Assembly: GCF_025273675.1 (NCBI RefSeq)
Contig: NZ_CP045809.1
Coordinates: 1,054,001 to 1,118,000, forward strand
DNA length: 64,000 nt
Direction: 5' to 3'
Source: Gordonia pseudamarae
Lineage (GTDB): Bacteria > Actinomycetota > Actinomycetes > Mycobacteriales > Mycobacteriaceae
Each line of letters starts with the position of its first letter. Positions within the stretch are counted from its first letter, which is position 1. Under the pieces are notes generated by a model. The model made no database searches. It saw only the letters and a program-made list of their open reading frames with translations, and was not told the origin of the DNA. Below, piece by piece: positions 1-8,417 of this stretch. The position numbers were made by a program, and so were the translations under genes.

Positions 1-573
1 TGGCCGGACCGTGATGCCCGGGGTGTCCATGTCGACGAAGAACGCGGTGATGCCCGCATGGCCGGGGGCCGTGCGGGTCAGGAGCACGCACCGCGACGCG
101 TACTGGGCCAGGCTGGTCCATACCTTCTGCCCGTTGATCACCCAGGAATCGCCGCGCTGCTCGGCGCGGGTGGACAGGGACGCCAGGTCGCTGCCCGAAC
201 CGGGTTCGGAGAAGCCCTGGCACCATTGCTCGGTGCCGTCGAGCAGGCGCGGGACCATCTCCGCGGCCAGTTCGGGCCGGGCATAGGAGATCATCGTGGG
301 TGCCAGCACCTCGATCATCGAGTAGATGCCGGGTTCGGCGAGAAAACGGGTGGCCACCTCCTCGCCGAGGATCGCCCGCAGCACGGCCGGCCCGCCGAGG
401 CCACCCACCTCGGTGGGCCAGCCGTACCGCATCCAGTCCGCGTCGAACAGTGCCTTCCGAACGCGGGAGAGTTGGGCGACCTGGGCATCGAACGAATGGT
501 CGTCGCCGGGGCTGAGGTCGTGGGTATCGAGCCAGGACCTCAGCTTCGCGCGGAATTCGTCGGCCTCGATCAC
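1..573 (-). CDS. acyl-CoA dehydrogenase, N-terminal 191 residues (cut by the window edge)
   Basis: FAD-dependent acyl-CoA dehydrogenase family, oxidising an acyl-CoA to the 2-enoyl-CoA. The visible part runs from a GTG start (Val-Ile-Glu-Ala-Asp) to the window edge. It includes the helical N-terminal domain and the FAD-contact motif WCQGFSEPGSGSDLASL, followed by WVINGQKVWTS, both typical of the middle beta domain. The C-terminal domain with the catalytic base lies outside the window. The start overlaps the stop of the SnoaL-like gene by GTGA, so it is the last visible gene of the minus operon that begins near 4393. The family is clear; substrate unknown. Confidence 0.9.
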   Translation of the reverse strand, partial: MIEADEFRAKLRSWLDTHDLSPGDDHSFDAQVAQLSRVRKALFDADWMRYGWPTEVGGLGGPAVLRAILGEEVATRFLAEPGIYSMIEVLAPTMISYARPELAAEMVPRLLDGTEQWCQGFSEPGSGSDLASLSTRAEQRGDSWVINGQKVWTSLAQYASRCVLLTRTAPGHAGITAFFVDMDTPGITVRP

Positions 574-1034
574 GGTGCGGCACTGAGGTCGACGACGTGG
601 GGGCGGCCGGAGTTGTGTTCGCCGTTGCGCCGGATGAAGGTCATCGCCCGGGTGGCCAGACGCCAGCCGTCGCCGGTGCGGCGGTAGGTGTCGGTGTAGT
701 AGCCGATGCGGATGTCGGTCTGGGTGTGGTCGATGAACTGCAGTGTCTGGGTTCCGTTGGCGTCGTTCACGATCCCGGATTCGTCGGGTTCGCCGAACTC
801 GATCAGCGGGGTACCGGTGACGAACAGGCCCTTGGGCGCCACGGTCACCAGGGCGGGAAATTGATCGAGCGGATACACGTCGCCGAAGGCACTGTAGGTG
901 CCATCGGGTGTGAACACCGAGACGACGCCCTGCACATCGCCTGTGGACATCGTCACGGCGTACTTGGCCAGGAGCTGGCCGATCTCGACGATGTCGTCGG
1001 TGCGGCTGCTCGTCGGCGCGCTATTTGTTGACAT
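570..1034 (-). CDS. SnoaL-like / NTF2-fold polyketide-cyclase-type protein
   Basis: 154-residue protein with the layout of the SnoaL-like (NTF2 fold) family. An N-terminal helix (IVEIGQLLAKYAVTMSTGD) is followed by FTPDGTYSAFG and ends in a strand carrying YRRTGDGWRLATRAMTFIRR. Members act as small cyclases, isomerases or dehydratases on hydrophobic ring substrates, or as binding proteins. The gene overlaps the amidohydrolase upstream by 14 nt and the acyl-CoA dehydrogenase downstream by 4 nt, so it is translationally coupled within the Rieske-containing operon. The exact reaction cannot be assigned. Confidence 0.8.
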   Translation of the reverse strand: MSTNSAPTSSRTDDIVEIGQLLAKYAVTMSTGDVQGVVSVFTPDGTYSAFGDVYPLDQFPALVTVAPKGLFVTGTPLIEFGEPDESGIVNDANGTQTLQFIDHTQTDIRIGYYTDTYRRTGDGWRLATRAMTFIRRNGEHNSGRPHVVDLSAAP

Positions 1035-2244
1035 AGACCTGTCCTCCTTTCATCACGAAACGAACGTCCTGGGTGACGGTCATGTCGTCGAGCGGATTGC
1101 CCGGAACGGCGATGACGTCGGCGAGCAGGCCGTCGGCGAGGCGGCCGCGGTCGGTGACCTGGATCAGATCGGCGGCCACCACGGTGGCGGCCCGCAGGAC
1201 CGCCGCGGTGGACATGCCGCGTGAGACCAGGGCGACGAGTTCGTCGGCGTTCCTGCCGTGCGGGATGGCCGGGGCGTCGGTGCCGACGGCGATCTTCACC
1301 CCGGCATCGTAGGCCTTCTTCACCGAAATACGTGCCCGGGGAAACATCTCGGCGGCCTTGGCCTGGAGTTCGGGGGCCGCGTGTGAGGTGTCCATCGCAT
1401 CGGCGAGGCGGGTGGTGGGCACCAGGAAGGTGTCGTTGTCCACCAGCATCTGGATGGCTTCGTCGTCCATCAGGAAACCGTGTTCGATGCAGTCGATACC
1501 GGCCCGGACGGCCTGCTTGACCGCCTCGGCGCCATGGGTGTGCGAGGCCACGCGCAGGCCGCGGCGGTGCGCCTCGTCGACGATCGCGCACAACTCGTCG
1601 AACGAGTAGTGCTGCGCGCCAGGTGAACCGGTCAGGGACATGACACCACCGGAGACGCAGACCTTGATGAGCTGGGCGCCGTACTTGATCTGGTATCGCA
1701 CCGCCTTGCGGACCTCGTCGACACCGTTGGCGATGCCCTCCTCCAGGGTGAGTTCCATCATCCCGGGGGCGAACGCGGCGAACATGGTGGGATCGAGGTG
1801 GCCGCCGGTGGGGGTGATCGCGTGTCCGGCCGGCACGATCCGGGGACCGTCGATCCAGCCGGCGTCGATGGCCTTGCCCAGTGCCACGTCGAGCAGGTAG
1901 CCGCCGGTCTTGACGAACAGTCCGAGGTTGCGCACGGTGGTGAATCCGGCCCGCAGCGTGCGCCGGGAATTGCCGACGGCGCGCAGTATGCGGGTGGGCG
2001 GATCGTCCTGGACCGACGACAGCGGCGGACGTTCACCGCGTCCGCCCATCAGGAGATTGACCTCCATGTCCATCAGTCCGGGCAACAGGATGTTGTCGCC
2101 GAGATCGATGACCTCGTCGGAGTCGGAAGGTGGAACACCGTCATTGACACCGACGATGCGATCGCCGTCGACGCGGAGCACGGCCGGGGTGACCAGCCGG
2201 CCCGCGTCGACGTCGATCAGGCCGGCGGCCTTGATGATCAGCAT
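1021..2244 (-). CDS. amidohydrolase family protein (imidazolonepropionase-like), unusual N-terminal metal motif
   Basis: 407-residue TIM-barrel hydrolase of the amidohydrolase superfamily (PF01979 type). Seen are LLPGLMDME after the N-terminal beta domain, a Lys strand (LIKVCVSGG), the two His strands (VASHTHGAEAV and CIEHGFL) and the terminal Asp (VGTDAPAIPHGRN). The usual HxH after PGLxD is replaced by Glu-x-Asn (DMEVN), so the alpha-metal site cannot be canonical. It may bind one metal or use other ligands, possibly as a subfamily trait. It sits in the operon with the Rieske oxygenase, which suggests hydrolysis of a lactone, lactam or ring-opened intermediate; that role is inference. Confidence 0.85.
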   Translation of the reverse strand: MLIIKAAGLIDVDAGRLVTPAVLRVDGDRIVGVNDGVPPSDSDEVIDLGDNILLPGLMDMEVNLLMGGRGERPPLSSVQDDPPTRILRAVGNSRRTLRAGFTTVRNLGLFVKTGGYLLDVALGKAIDAGWIDGPRIVPAGHAITPTGGHLDPTMFAAFAPGMMELTLEEGIANGVDEVRKAVRYQIKYGAQLIKVCVSGGVMSLTGSPGAQHYSFDELCAIVDEAHRRGLRVASHTHGAEAVKQAVRAGIDCIEHGFLMDDEAIQMLVDNDTFLVPTTRLADAMDTSHAAPELQAKAAEMFPRARISVKKAYDAGVKIAVGTDAPAIPHGRNADELVALVSRGMSTAAVLRAATVVAADLIQVTDRGRLADGLLADVIAVPGNPLDDMTVTQDVRFVMKGGQVYVNK

Positions 2245-2260
2245 GTGATTGTGCGCCTCG

Positions 2261-2587
2261 TCAGACGACGGGTTCGTAGATCAACTCGGCCCAGGCCGCA
2301 CCCGAGTCGGGCACCCGTGGCTGCTTCCACACCTCCACGGGGAAGGACACCATGATGAGTGACTGCATCAGGTGCACCAGCTTGCGGACCTCCTCGGGCA
2401 GATCATCCATGTCGAACTGGTCGCCGTAGTCCATCACGTCGGCCAGCCGGGGGAACGCTGCGTCGTAGAACTCCTGCATCTGCGGCATGGTGGAGGCCAG
2501 GCGCTTGGCGCAGCGCTCCTGCTCGGTCTCCAGCGCCCAATCGGCGTACGGTTCGAGATCGGCGAATTCAGCCGGCAACACTGGCAT
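2261..2587 (-). CDS. small conserved-type protein linked to the Rieske oxygenase (unknown function)
   Basis: 108 residues from ATG at 2587, chosen because GAGGAG lies 7 nt upstream; the open frame extends to 2707 but that part overlaps the Rieske gene out of frame. It begins MPVLPAEFADLEPYADWALE, is acidic and predicted mostly helical, and has no Cys, signal peptide or membrane segment. It overlaps the 3' end of the Rieske alpha-subunit gene by 20 nt, so it is coupled to it. It could be a small accessory or a degenerate beta subunit, but it lacks the length (about 160-180 aa) of a normal beta subunit. I do not recognise the family. Confidence 0.7.
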   Translation of the reverse strand: MPVLPAEFADLEPYADWALETEQERCAKRLASTMPQMQEFYDAAFPRLADVMDYGDQFDMDDLPEEVRKLVHLMQSLIMVSFPVEVWKQPRVPDSGAAWAELIYEPVV

Positions 2588-3839
2588 TGCGGTACTCCTC
2601 AACGTGATCGACGGCCATCTTGTGCAGATGGCGCAGAAGGATTTCCTGGTCGCAGAGCGGGAACTCGGTGACTGTCCGGGTCTCCAGCATCTTCTGGGTG
2701 GCCTCAAGGGTGTTGGCGTCCTGGAGCGCGTACTCCTTGACCGTGACCGCGGCCAGCTCCTGGGCGAGCCGTTCGCGGATGTTCTTGGGCGGCACGAAGT
2801 ACAGGTTGCACTCGAAGATGTGCCGGTCCACCGCGGTGGGCCAGTAGGTGTAGGTCAGGTACCAGCCAGGCGCCCAGATGAGCAGCGACATATTGGGGAA
2901 GAACTCGAATTCATCGACGCCCCAGGGCTTTGCGCCTGCCGGGTTGACCGCCGCAGGAAGCGGGTCCAGTCCCTCGATGTCGGGGCGGTCCCACGGTCCG
3001 AACAGGCCCGAGCGCAGGACCCGCTCGATCGGCTTGACCATGTTCATGTCCTTGGGCGGTGCCATGCCGCCCCAGGAGGAGATCATCGAGTGCGGGCTTT
3101 GCAGGTCGTAGTGCAGCGCCTCGAAACCGACCTTCATGAGCTTGTCGGCCTCGTCCTTGACCGCCTGCTTCTGGTGCAGGATCGGTGCGTGGTAGAACTC
3201 GGCGAAGGCGTCGATGAACAGCTTCCAGTTGCTGCCGATCTCGGCCCGGTAGCTGTAGGTCTCGGTCATCTCGTGGAACGGGTAGCCTTCCAATCCCTTA
3301 CCGTATGCGCCGAGGTAGTCGGCGAGCGAGACGGCGGTGTTGTCGAAGTTGACGAAGATGAACCCTTCCCAGACCTCGCAGCGGACCTCCTTGAGTCCGT
3401 ACTGGCCCTTGTCGAGGTCGAAGAACTCGGTTTCCTGCTGCACGTAGGTGAGTTCGCCGTCGAGCTGGTAGCGCCAGGCGTGGTACTTGCAGGCGAACTG
3501 GCGGCAGGAACCGGCGGTCTCCTCGTTGGGGAAGTCGTCCCACACCAGCTTGTTGCCGCGATGGCGGCACACGTTGTGGAAGGACCGGACCACCTTGTCC
3601 TTACCCTTGACGAAGATGAGTGAGGTGTTGACCACGGGCAGCTCGCGCGTGAAGTAGCTGCCCACCTTGGGCAGCTTCTCGACCCGGCCCATGTAGAGCC
3701 AGGTCTTGCGGAAGATCGCATTACGCTCGGCCTCGTAGAACTCGGGGTCGATCGAGTCGGTGTAGTCGACCGGTTCGGTGCCCAGGTCGGGATAGTGCTC
3801 GGTCCAGCTGCCGGCGGCCGGCTTCTTGAAGTGTGCCAA
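2568..3839 (-). CDS. Rieske non-heme iron oxygenase, alpha subunit
   Basis: 423 residues. The Rieske [2Fe-2S] motif is intact: Cys91-x-His93 in NVCRHRGN and Cys117-x2-His120 in CKYHAWRY. The catalytic domain carries the mononuclear iron motif DAFAEFYHAPILH with Asp210, Glu214, His217 and His222. The enzyme would insert dioxygen into a ring or demethylate or hydroxylate a substrate. The start is a TTG (Met-Ala-His-Phe-Lys) with AAAGG 9 nt upstream. No beta subunit, dedicated ferredoxin or reductase follows, so electron partners must be elsewhere, or the enzyme is an alpha3-type oxygenase. Substrate unknown. Confidence 0.93.
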   Translation of the reverse strand: MAHFKKPAAGSWTEHYPDLGTEPVDYTDSIDPEFYEAERNAIFRKTWLYMGRVEKLPKVGSYFTRELPVVNTSLIFVKGKDKVVRSFHNVCRHRGNKLVWDDFPNEETAGSCRQFACKYHAWRYQLDGELTYVQQETEFFDLDKGQYGLKEVRCEVWEGFIFVNFDNTAVSLADYLGAYGKGLEGYPFHEMTETYSYRAEIGSNWKLFIDAFAEFYHAPILHQKQAVKDEADKLMKVGFEALHYDLQSPHSMISSWGGMAPPKDMNMVKPIERVLRSGLFGPWDRPDIEGLDPLPAAVNPAGAKPWGVDEFEFFPNMSLLIWAPGWYLTYTYWPTAVDRHIFECNLYFVPPKNIRERLAQELAAVTVKEYALQDANTLEATQKMLETRTVTEFPLCDQEILLRHLHKMAVDHVEEYRNASVAG

Positions 3840-3844
3840 CGGAT

Positions 3845-4393
3845 TTACCTTTCGTATTCAGGCTGTAGTTCGCGGTCCGGCTCGACGCCGAAGGTGTTGA
3901 AGGCCATTGCCAGGGTGGTGTAGGCGCCGACGGTGAAGACGAGATCCATGAGCTGACGTTCGTCCATGTGCACCGACAGTGCGTTCCAGGTGGAATCGGA
4001 AATCGTTGAGGTTGTGTGGAGTTCGTTGACCGCCCGCAGGATGAGCTGTTCCTCGTCCGCGGTGGCGATGCCGCCGAGTGCGTCGGAGATCTGCTCGTCG
4101 GTCATCCCCACGGCGCGTGCCATCCCGGTGTGATGCTCGACCTCGTAGGGACTGTCGGCGAGGGCGGCCACCCGCAGGATGGCGATCTCGCGCTGACGGG
4201 GCGTGAGGGTTGAACCGAACAGAACATGGACGTTGTACGGCAGGAATGCCTTGGTGAGTTCCGGATGCCGGACCAAGGTGGCCAGTGCGTTTCCGGCCCC
4301 CTGAGGGTTGCGGCGCTGCCTGGGGAGCAGACTTGCCAGCGCCGCGTCGACGTCACCGTCCCATCGGTCGGCCGGCAGCGGGGTCAATCTCAT
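3845..4393 (-). CDS. carboxymuconolactone decarboxylase (CMD) / AhpD-like family protein
   Basis: 182 residues from ATG 4393, which has a strong Shine-Dalgarno sequence (AGGAGGTGA). The CMD fold region is LTPRQREIAILRVAALADSPYEVEHHTGMAR, split here as LTPRQREIAILRVA and YEVEHHTGMARAVG, followed by MTDEQISDAL. The Cys-x2-Cys of AhpD peroxidases is absent; a Glu-x-Glu-His-His cluster is present instead. This points to a decarboxylase- or lactonase-type member rather than a disulfide reductase. It is the first gene of the minus operon, and a perfect 8-1-8 palindrome (4405-4421) abuts its ribosome binding site. Confidence 0.85.
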   Translation of the reverse strand: MRLTPLPADRWDGDVDAALASLLPRQRRNPQGAGNALATLVRHPELTKAFLPYNVHVLFGSTLTPRQREIAILRVAALADSPYEVEHHTGMARAVGMTDEQISDALGGIATADEEQLILRAVNELHTTSTISDSTWNALSVHMDERQLMDLVFTVGAYTTLAMAFNTFGVEPDRELQPEYER

Positions 4394-4404
4394 GTCACCT
4401 CCTG

Positions 4405-4421
4405 TGAGAATCTGATTCTCA
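4405..4421. promoter_or_regulatory. palindromic operator, copy 1 (TGAGAATCTGATTCTCA)
   Basis: Perfect inverted repeat, TGAGAATC and GATTCTCA around one central T. It ends 12 bp before the CMD start and overlaps its ribosome-binding region. A third half-site (TACGAAT) follows on the upstream side. It matches the palindromes at 24086, 25689 and 39309 and weaker ones at 19825 and 19988, so it reads as the operator of a shared TetR-type repressor. Confidence 0.8.
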
Positions 4422-4769
4422 TCTACGAATACTACGTTTCCATGCTTGGCGGGTCCAGTCAATCCGTTTCGGCAAACCGGCTCATTCGGCCTGGTGGTCA
4501 TCCGCGGGCGGGGCTCGTGCCGACGGCGTTGGTGATCTGCGGGTTTGCCGCCCCACGTCCGATTTGTGTGACTCAGATCGCTGTTTCGGTTGATTCTTGC
4601 ACGGGGAGAAGCTAGTTTCCTGATACGAGAGTGACGCTATCGATACGGCCCCGCGAGGGTCCGGCCAGGTGCTCACCGCATGACAGCCCGGAAGGCTACG
4701 GCCCGGCCTTCCCGACGTTCGGCTCTCCCGATGGGCCACCCCGGATGTTCCGGAGGCAGGAGAGAACCC
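4422..4769. other. divergent intergenic region upstream of the ABC-importer operon
   Basis: About 350 nt between the CMD gene (minus) and the substrate-binding protein (plus). Apart from the palindrome at its left end, I see only weak promoter-like hexamers (TTGCAC near 4597, GATACG near 4622). A purine-rich ribosome-binding site (AGGAGAG) lies just before 4770. No open frame here has convincing coding character, although the downstream frame stays open to 4680. Confidence 0.5.
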
Positions 4770-6194
4770 ATGAAGGCATCGAGCACACCGGTTGCGCTGC
4801 TGGCGGTGGCCGCGAGTGCGCTGCTGGTAGCCGGCTGCGGCGGCCGCGACGGCTCCGGCGGTACGGAGTCCGAGTCCGGTGCGGACAAGACCTCGTCGTC
4901 GGAGATATCCAGTTCCTTCGGTGATCTCGGCGAGGTCTGCGCCAAGGGCTCGGCGAAGGGGGCCACCGCCCAGGGCGTGACCGACACCGACATCAAGATC
5001 GGGGTGTTCTCCGACGTCGGCTTCACCAAGAAGTCCGAATTCGGCGATGCCGCAAAAGTTTTCACATCCTGGTGTAACGATAACGGTGGCGTGGCCGGAC
5101 GCAAGATCACCGTCAACATCCGCGACACCAAACTGATGGGTGTGCGCCAGGAGATGGTCAAGGCGTGCAAGGAGGACTTCGCCCTCGTCGGCGGCGGTGC
5201 CGCGTTGGACGGGCTGGGCACCAAGGACCGGCTGACCTGTCTGCTGCCCAGTTTCCCGGCCCAGACCTCCCAGGTGGCCGCGCTCGACTCCGACCTGCAG
5301 ATCCAGCCCGCACCTGCGCAGACCTTCGGCTACATGCCGTACTACCAGTTCCGCAAGTGGTTGCTCACCGAGGCATACCCGGACTCGGCGCAGAAGGTGG
5401 GCATCATCAACGGCGACTCCCCGGTGACAAAGGTGCTCGGCGACATGCAGATCGAATCCACCGAGGCCGCGGGCGGCGCGTTCGTCTACAACAACCTGTA
5501 CCCGGCCTCCGGTGTCTCGGACTGGACGCCCTATGCGCAGGGCATCAAGGACAAGGGCGTCAAGGGGCTGATCTTCTACGGCCAGTACGAGCAGCTCGCC
5601 AAACTCGAGGCCGTGCTGACCGGGATGAACTACAAGCTCGACTGGATCGACGCCAACAACAACTCCTACAGCGCGTCCTTCCCCACTCTCCTCGGGACCT
5701 CGGCCGACGCGCAGAACAACCTTGTGGACCTCAGCGGCATCCTGCCGCTCGAAAGCACCGAACCTGCGATGGAGCAGCTCAAGGCGCTGTACCAGAGGTA
5801 CGCGCCCGGTGCGGAGATCACCGCTCCGGCGGTGCGCGCGTTCTCGTCGTGGCTGGTGTTCGCCAAGGCCGCCGCCGACTGTGGCGACGAGCTGACCCGT
5901 TCGTGCCTGTACGAGAAGATCGGTGCCGAATCGGCGTGGACCGCCGGCGGGCTGCAGGCCGCGCAGAACCTGAAGCCGGGCAGGGCGAGCGGAGCGACGG
6001 GAGATGCGACCGCCCCGTCAGGCTGCTTCAACATCATGAAGGTCACCTCGAAGGGGTGGGAAGTGGCCGACTTCAAGCCCGACGAGGGCGCCTACCGGTG
6101 CGACATCGATCCCCGGCCGATGGCCGACAAGAGCCGTTACGGCAAGGGACTGACCCTCGCCGATGTCGGCAAGAGCATGAACGACTTCAAGTAG
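4770..6194 (+). CDS. ABC importer substrate-binding lipoprotein, branched-chain amino acid (LivJ) type
   Basis: 474 residues from ATG 4770 (AGGAGAG upstream); the open frame reaches 4680, but only this start gives a clean signal. The N-terminus MKASSTPVALLAVAASALLV leads to the lipobox VAGC, so the protein is a membrane-anchored lipoprotein. The rest is a type I periplasmic-binding fold: IKIGVFSDVGFT at the start of lobe 1, ALVGGGAALDGLG, and PYYQFRKWLL. It delivers the ligand to the permease encoded immediately after it, whose ATG follows the stop with no gap. The family also imports non-amino-acid ligands such as aromatic or steroid-like acids; in this catabolic context that is more likely. 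Confidence 0.9.
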   Translation: MKASSTPVALLAVAASALLVAGCGGRDGSGGTESESGADKTSSSEISSSFGDLGEVCAKGSAKGATAQGVTDTDIKIGVFSDVGFTKKSEFGDAAKVFTSWCNDNGGVAGRKITVNIRDTKLMGVRQEMVKACKEDFALVGGGAALDGLGTKDRLTCLLPSFPAQTSQVAALDSDLQIQPAPAQTFGYMPYYQFRKWLLTEAYPDSAQKVGIINGDSPVTKVLGDMQIESTEAAGGAFVYNNLYPASGVSDWTPYAQGIKDKGVKGLIFYGQYEQLAKLEAVLTGMNYKLDWIDANNNSYSASFPTLLGTSADAQNNLVDLSGILPLESTEPAMEQLKALYQRYAPGAEITAPAVRAFSSWLVFAKAAADCGDELTRSCLYEKIGAESAWTAGGLQAAQNLKPGRASGATGDATAPSGCFNIMKVTSKGWEVADFKPDEGAYRCDIDPRPMADKSRYGKGLTLADVGKSMNDFK

Positions 6195-8417
6195 ATGGAC
6201 CAGTTTCTCGCCTACGGCGTCGTCGGGCTGAGCACCGCCGCGATCTACGCGGTCATCAGCGGCGGGCTCGTCGTCACCTACACCACCACCGGCGTCTTCA
6301 ACTTCGCGCACGGCGCGGCCGGGATGTTCTCCGCGTTCATGTACTGGCAGCTGTCGGTGGGCTGGGGCTGGCCGGTGTGGTTGTCGCTGCTGGTGATCCT
6401 GGGCATCGGGGCGCCGTTGTTCGGGCTGGCCATCGAGCTGGCGATGCGTCCGGCGCAGGCCCTCGGCGAAGCCGAGAAGCTCGTGATGACGGTGGCGTTG
6501 CTGAGCGGGTTGATGGCGATGGCGCGGTGGATCTGGAATCCCACCGAGGCGCGTTCGCTGACACCGTTCTTCGCCGACCGGACGCCGTTCCACATCTTCG
6601 GCGCCACCGTCACCTGGCATCAGGCCCTCACGATGGTGGTGGCCGTGGCGGTGGCCGTCGGTCTACGGGTTCTGTTGCTGCAGACCAGGACCGGCGCCGA
6701 GATGCGGGCGACCGTCGACGACCGCGCGCTGGTCGGTCTGACCGGTGCCGACCCGTTGCGCGCCAACCGCATCGCCTGGATTCTGGGCATCGAATTGGCC
6801 GCGGTCGGTGGCATCCTCATTGCGCCGGCCGTCGCTCTGGACGCGACAGCGTTGTCGCTGCTCATCGTGAGCGCGTACGCCGCGGCGATTTTCGGTCGGC
6901 TGCGGAGTCTGCCGCTGACCTTCCTCGGTGCGATCGTGGTGGGCTGCATGGAGAGCTACCTCGCCGGGTACCTGCCGCAGAACGACTATCTGCCGGGGCT
7001 GCGGCTGGCCGCACCCGCGATCCTGCTGCTGCTGGCGCTGTTGTTGTTCCCGCACGGGCGGTTGCGCGGGCGAGACCGGCAACTGAGCCCGGTGCCGCTG
7101 CCGACCCTACGTGGCACCTGGTTCCTGGCCGCGGTGATCGTGCTGTTCGGCGTCATCCTGGCGACGGTGCTCAGCGAGAGCGACCTGATGAGCTACGGGC
7201 AGATCTTCGCGATCGGCGTGATCGCGCTGTCGTATGTGCCGCTGGCCGGGTTCGCCGGACAGATCTCGCTGTGCCAGATCTCGCTCGCGGCGATCGGTGC
7301 GATCGTGTGTGCCCGGTTCGGCGGTGACGGACAGTGGTGGGCGATCCTGCTCGCCGCGGTGATAGCCGGTGTCATCGGCGCGGTGATAGCCGTTCCTGCA
7401 CTGCGCCTTTCGGGTGTCTACCTGGCGCTGGGCACGGCTGCCATCGCGGTCATCTTCGACCGCTGGATCTTCACCCTGCCGTCCTTCGAGATCGCCGGTG
7501 TCCGGATCTCGCTGTTCGATCAGGGGTCGATCGAGGTGTCGGGCCCGTCGCTGTTCGGTCTGGCGATCGACACCCCCGCACGGGTGACGATCTTCGGCGC
7601 GGTGGTGCTCGCGCTGGTGACGGTGGCCGTGGCGATGCTGCGGCGCGGTCGGCTCGGCCGCCGGTTGATCGCCCTGCGCGACAGCGAGGCGGCCTTCGCC
7701 ACGCTCGGCGGTAACCTGCTGGCGGGCAAGCTGATCGTCTTCGGTCTGAGCTCGGCGATCGCCGGGCTCGGGGGTGCGTTGTACGGGATGTCGTTGCAGT
7801 CCGCCACACCGGACCAGTTCAGCTTCATCGCCGGGCTACCGATCTTCCTGGTCGTGGTGCTGGCCGGTCTGGGTTCGGTGGGGGCGGGCCTGTTCACCGG
7901 CGCCGGTCTGGCCGGACCGATACACGCGATCGGCGCGCTGTGGCCCTCGATCCGGGAGATGTCGCAGGCGCTGCCCGCGATCGGTGCGGTGGCCTTCGGT
8001 GCCAAGGCCGTCCAGGAAGGCGGTATCGCTGAACTGCGCAAACGCTGGAACGCCGCCTTCGACGACAACGTGGCGATGGGCGCCCTGGTGCTCTGGACAC
8101 TGCTGGCGTGGCTGCTGCGGCTGACCGACGTTGTCAACGGCTACGTGTTCACGCTGTTGCTGGCGCTCGCCGTCCCGTTGATACCCGCGTTCGCGGGCCG
8201 GCGGCTGAGGACATCGAACACACCGGTTGCGCCGTCGGCGTCGGGTGGTGCCGACACGGCCGAACCCGCTGACGCGACCGAACCCGCCGACACGGCCGAA
8301 CCCGCCGACACGGCCGAACCCGATGAGGAGGTGCCGGTCGAATGGTGGGGAATCGCCAGGGACTGGGCACCGGAAGACGAGGAGGTGCTCGATCGTGCCA
8401 TCGCTGCTCGAAGTTAA
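6195..8417 (+). CDS. fused LivH-LivM-type ABC permease with C-terminal extension
   Basis: 740 residues combining both membrane subunits of a branched-chain-amino-acid-type importer. Residues about 1-290 are LivH-like (GVVGLSTAAIYAVISGGLVV, then NFAHGAAGMFSAF). Residues about 300-610 are LivM-like (GFAGQISLCQISLAAIGAI, then ALRLSGVYLALGTAAIAV and GLGSVGAGLFTGAGLAGP). Two further hydrophobic segments near residues 630-680 and an acidic tail with four repeats (TAEPAD type) follow. Fused permeases are known but not the rule. The gene starts directly at the stop of the binding-protein gene and overlaps the ATPase gene by 23 nt. Confidence 0.92.
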   Translation: MDQFLAYGVVGLSTAAIYAVISGGLVVTYTTTGVFNFAHGAAGMFSAFMYWQLSVGWGWPVWLSLLVILGIGAPLFGLAIELAMRPAQALGEAEKLVMTVALLSGLMAMARWIWNPTEARSLTPFFADRTPFHIFGATVTWHQALTMVVAVAVAVGLRVLLLQTRTGAEMRATVDDRALVGLTGADPLRANRIAWILGIELAAVGGILIAPAVALDATALSLLIVSAYAAAIFGRLRSLPLTFLGAIVVGCMESYLAGYLPQNDYLPGLRLAAPAILLLLALLLFPHGRLRGRDRQLSPVPLPTLRGTWFLAAVIVLFGVILATVLSESDLMSYGQIFAIGVIALSYVPLAGFAGQISLCQISLAAIGAIVCARFGGDGQWWAILLAAVIAGVIGAVIAVPALRLSGVYLALGTAAIAVIFDRWIFTLPSFEIAGVRISLFDQGSIEVSGPSLFGLAIDTPARVTIFGAVVLALVTVAVAMLRRGRLGRRLIALRDSEAAFATLGGNLLAGKLIVFGLSSAIAGLGGALYGMSLQSATPDQFSFIAGLPIFLVVVLAGLGSVGAGLFTGAGLAGPIHAIGALWPSIREMSQALPAIGAVAFGAKAVQEGGIAELRKRWNAAFDDNVAMGALVLWTLLAWLLRLTDVVNGYVFTLLLALAVPLIPAFAGRRLRTSNTPVAPSASGGADTAEPADATEPADTAEPADTAEPDEEVPVEWWGIARDWAPEDEEVLDRAIAARS
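8251..8322 (+). repeat. 18-bp tandem repeat, four copies, in the permease tail
   Basis: Four in-frame 18-bp units close to CCGACACGGCCGAACCCG, at 8251, 8269 (diverged), 8287 and 8305. They encode Asp-Thr-Ala-Glu-Pro-Ala repeats in the cytoplasmic tail of the fused permease. The last two units are identical, which suggests recent slippage and possible length variation between strains. Confidence 0.9.

Noticed and set aside
2487..3623. 378-codon plus-strand frame opposite the Rieske gene
   Set aside because: The minus strand holds an intact Rieske and iron-site motif; the plus frame is a shadow.
4594..4630. Riboswitch in front of the importer operon
   Set aside because: I see only weak promoter-like hexamers and no conserved helix set or anti-terminator.
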